The notes beneath the pieces are model-generated. The model made no database searches and was not told the DNA's origin. It saw only the letters and a program-made list of their open reading frames with translations. A stretch of DNA of 36,833 nt from Methylobacterium iners (GTDB lineage: Bacteria > Pseudomonadota > Alphaproteobacteria > Rhizobiales > Beijerinckiaceae): positions 1-36,833 of the forward strand of contig NZ_BPQP01000088.1 of NCBI RefSeq assembly GCF_022179305.1, in the 5' to 3' direction. Shown here piece after piece: positions 36,056 to 36,833 of the stretch. The position numbers and the translations under genes were made by a program. The first letter of the stretch is position 1; every line of letters begins with the position of its first letter.

Positions 36056-36676
36056 CTAGCGAACTTCCGCGGCGAGATCGGAATGTTGGCTGGGAAGGTC
36101 ACGGCTCCCGAACAGACCTGAGCGCCAGGCGAGAAGGGCAAGGCCGCCCACCGCGGCACCAACCGCGCCCACGACAACAAGGTCGCTCAGCCCCGTCCCG
36201 CCAAAGCCAGATCGCTGACGCGACTTCAGCGCCTTCACCTTCCCGCGGATGAACATGCGGGTGGTGCGCGCGACCTCCTCGCGCGACAGGAGCTTGCGGG
36301 CGGCTGGGATCAACTCATGGGCGTGACGGTGAAGGTGCTGGTCGACGAGGAAGGCCGCATCTCCGAAGGCGTCGAGCCATCCATCCGCGTCCTTCCGGCG
36401 AGACCGCGCCAAGCCTGCCAGCAGGCGCATGAACGCCTCGTGTTCGCCCTGCAGGTCCTCAACGAGGCGGCGTGTTTCAGACATGCGGCTCAGGGGCTCG
36501 TAGAGGCTGGCCCGGACGGCGACGGCGTGGGTCTCAAGCTGGTCGATGAGGTCGTCAAGAAGCCGCTCACGATTTCGAATGACACTGCGACCACCTAAAG
36601 CGTTCGGGACGTCGTGGATGAGCTGCGCGATGTTCGCATGGTCACGCTCGATTAGTTGCCAGACGTCCATGCACAT
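36056..36676 (-). CDS. Membrane-anchored hemerythrin-domain (HHE) protein
   Basis: 206 aa. MCMDVWQLIERDHANIAQLI opens a four-helix HHE domain (about 4-135) with candidate metal ligands His13, His50/Glu59, His79, Glu83 or nearby, and the HLHRHAHEL cluster (114-122). A C-terminal helix DLVVVGAVGAAVGGLALLAW (about 165-185) anchors it to the membrane. Hemerythrin-like proteins bind di-iron and sense O2, NO or iron; its exact role is unknown. A second start is two codons in. Confidence 0.8.
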   Translation of the reverse strand: MCMDVWQLIERDHANIAQLIHDVPNALGGRSVIRNRERLLDDLIDQLETHAVAVRASLYEPLSRMSETRRLVEDLQGEHEAFMRLLAGLARSRRKDADGWLDAFGDAAFLVDQHLHRHAHELIPAARKLLSREEVARTTRMFIRGKVKALKSRQRSGFGGTGLSDLVVVGAVGAAVGGLALLAWRSGLFGSRDLPSQHSDLAAEVR

Positions 36677-36833
36677 TTACTCCCCGCAAGGTTCCTTCCA
36701 ACCTTTCCACCGAGAGAGCTGTTCCTCGCGATTTAGACGTCCGGTCCGGGACCGGAGAGGCAAGGTCCGGCGTGAGCCGCGCCGCTCTGGAGCCCAGGCT
36801 CCTCGGGGCAACCGGGCCGGACGCGTGCCTACG

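Noticed and set aside
1-36833. CRISPR array, intact insertion sequence, rRNA
   Set aside because: No regularly spaced direct repeats, no transposase with terminal inverted repeats and no rRNA-like sequence were seen.

Overview
The window looks like chromosomal DNA of an alphaproteobacterium of the Methylobacterium kind (order Hyphomicrobiales). The evidence is high GC over most of the length, a two-piece (circularly permuted) alphaproteobacterial tmRNA gene at about 34.48-34.83 kb, a MucR/Ros regulator, an F1-ATPase zeta-inhibitor homologue, DUF5681, DUF6894-like and DUF2171 proteins, and many very short conserved hypothetical genes. The genus is inferred from family resemblance only. A housekeeping tmRNA argues for chromosome rather than plasmid.

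Most of the window (0-21 kb and 26-34 kb) is accessory DNA full of small genes, paralogue families and relics. Recurrent families are: an 86-87 aa family ending in AILLARPVK (four complete copies, one 3' fossil), with a 70 aa membrane partner (one intact, two relics); a 42 aa membrane microprotein ending in PAHFV (three copies, each behind the same ~90 bp upstream element); a 45 aa EPSLG protein (one intact, one with a nonsense codon); paired coiled-coil proteins; two secreted DPW proteins; and XRE-repressor tails. Many relics stay full length but carry in-frame stops. A stereotyped plus-strand terminator recurs nine times.

13.7-14.6 kb holds an XRE repressor divergent from a three-gene operon, with two matching 15 bp operators; one overlaps the repressor's predicted -10. 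28.8-30.1 kb (minus) is a tight five-gene chain: a DUF5681 protein followed by four short proteins that share an N-terminal Arg/Glu motif and mostly overlap by ATGA. A serine-recombinase remnant lies just upstream.

22-26 kb is the clearest functional unit: a LuxR-type regulator (minus) divergent from an AT-richer EamA transporter and an aspartate/glutamate racemase-family enzyme, then a convergent RTX-like protein. Related dyads ending in TGGGGTAC lie about 100 bp upstream of both the transporter and the RTX gene, which suggests common control; this is inference.

30.9-36.8 kb returns to more ordinary genes: DUF2171, a secreted protein plus OmpA-family protein, tmRNA, an Rmf/CrpP-like protein and a membrane-anchored hemerythrin-domain protein. 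Three decayed tRNA(Cys)-like elements (17.0, 17.2, 34.1 kb) and a ~240 bp duplication (17.23 and 34.11 kb) suggest past recombination or integration. No CRISPR array, complete insertion sequence or rRNA is visible.
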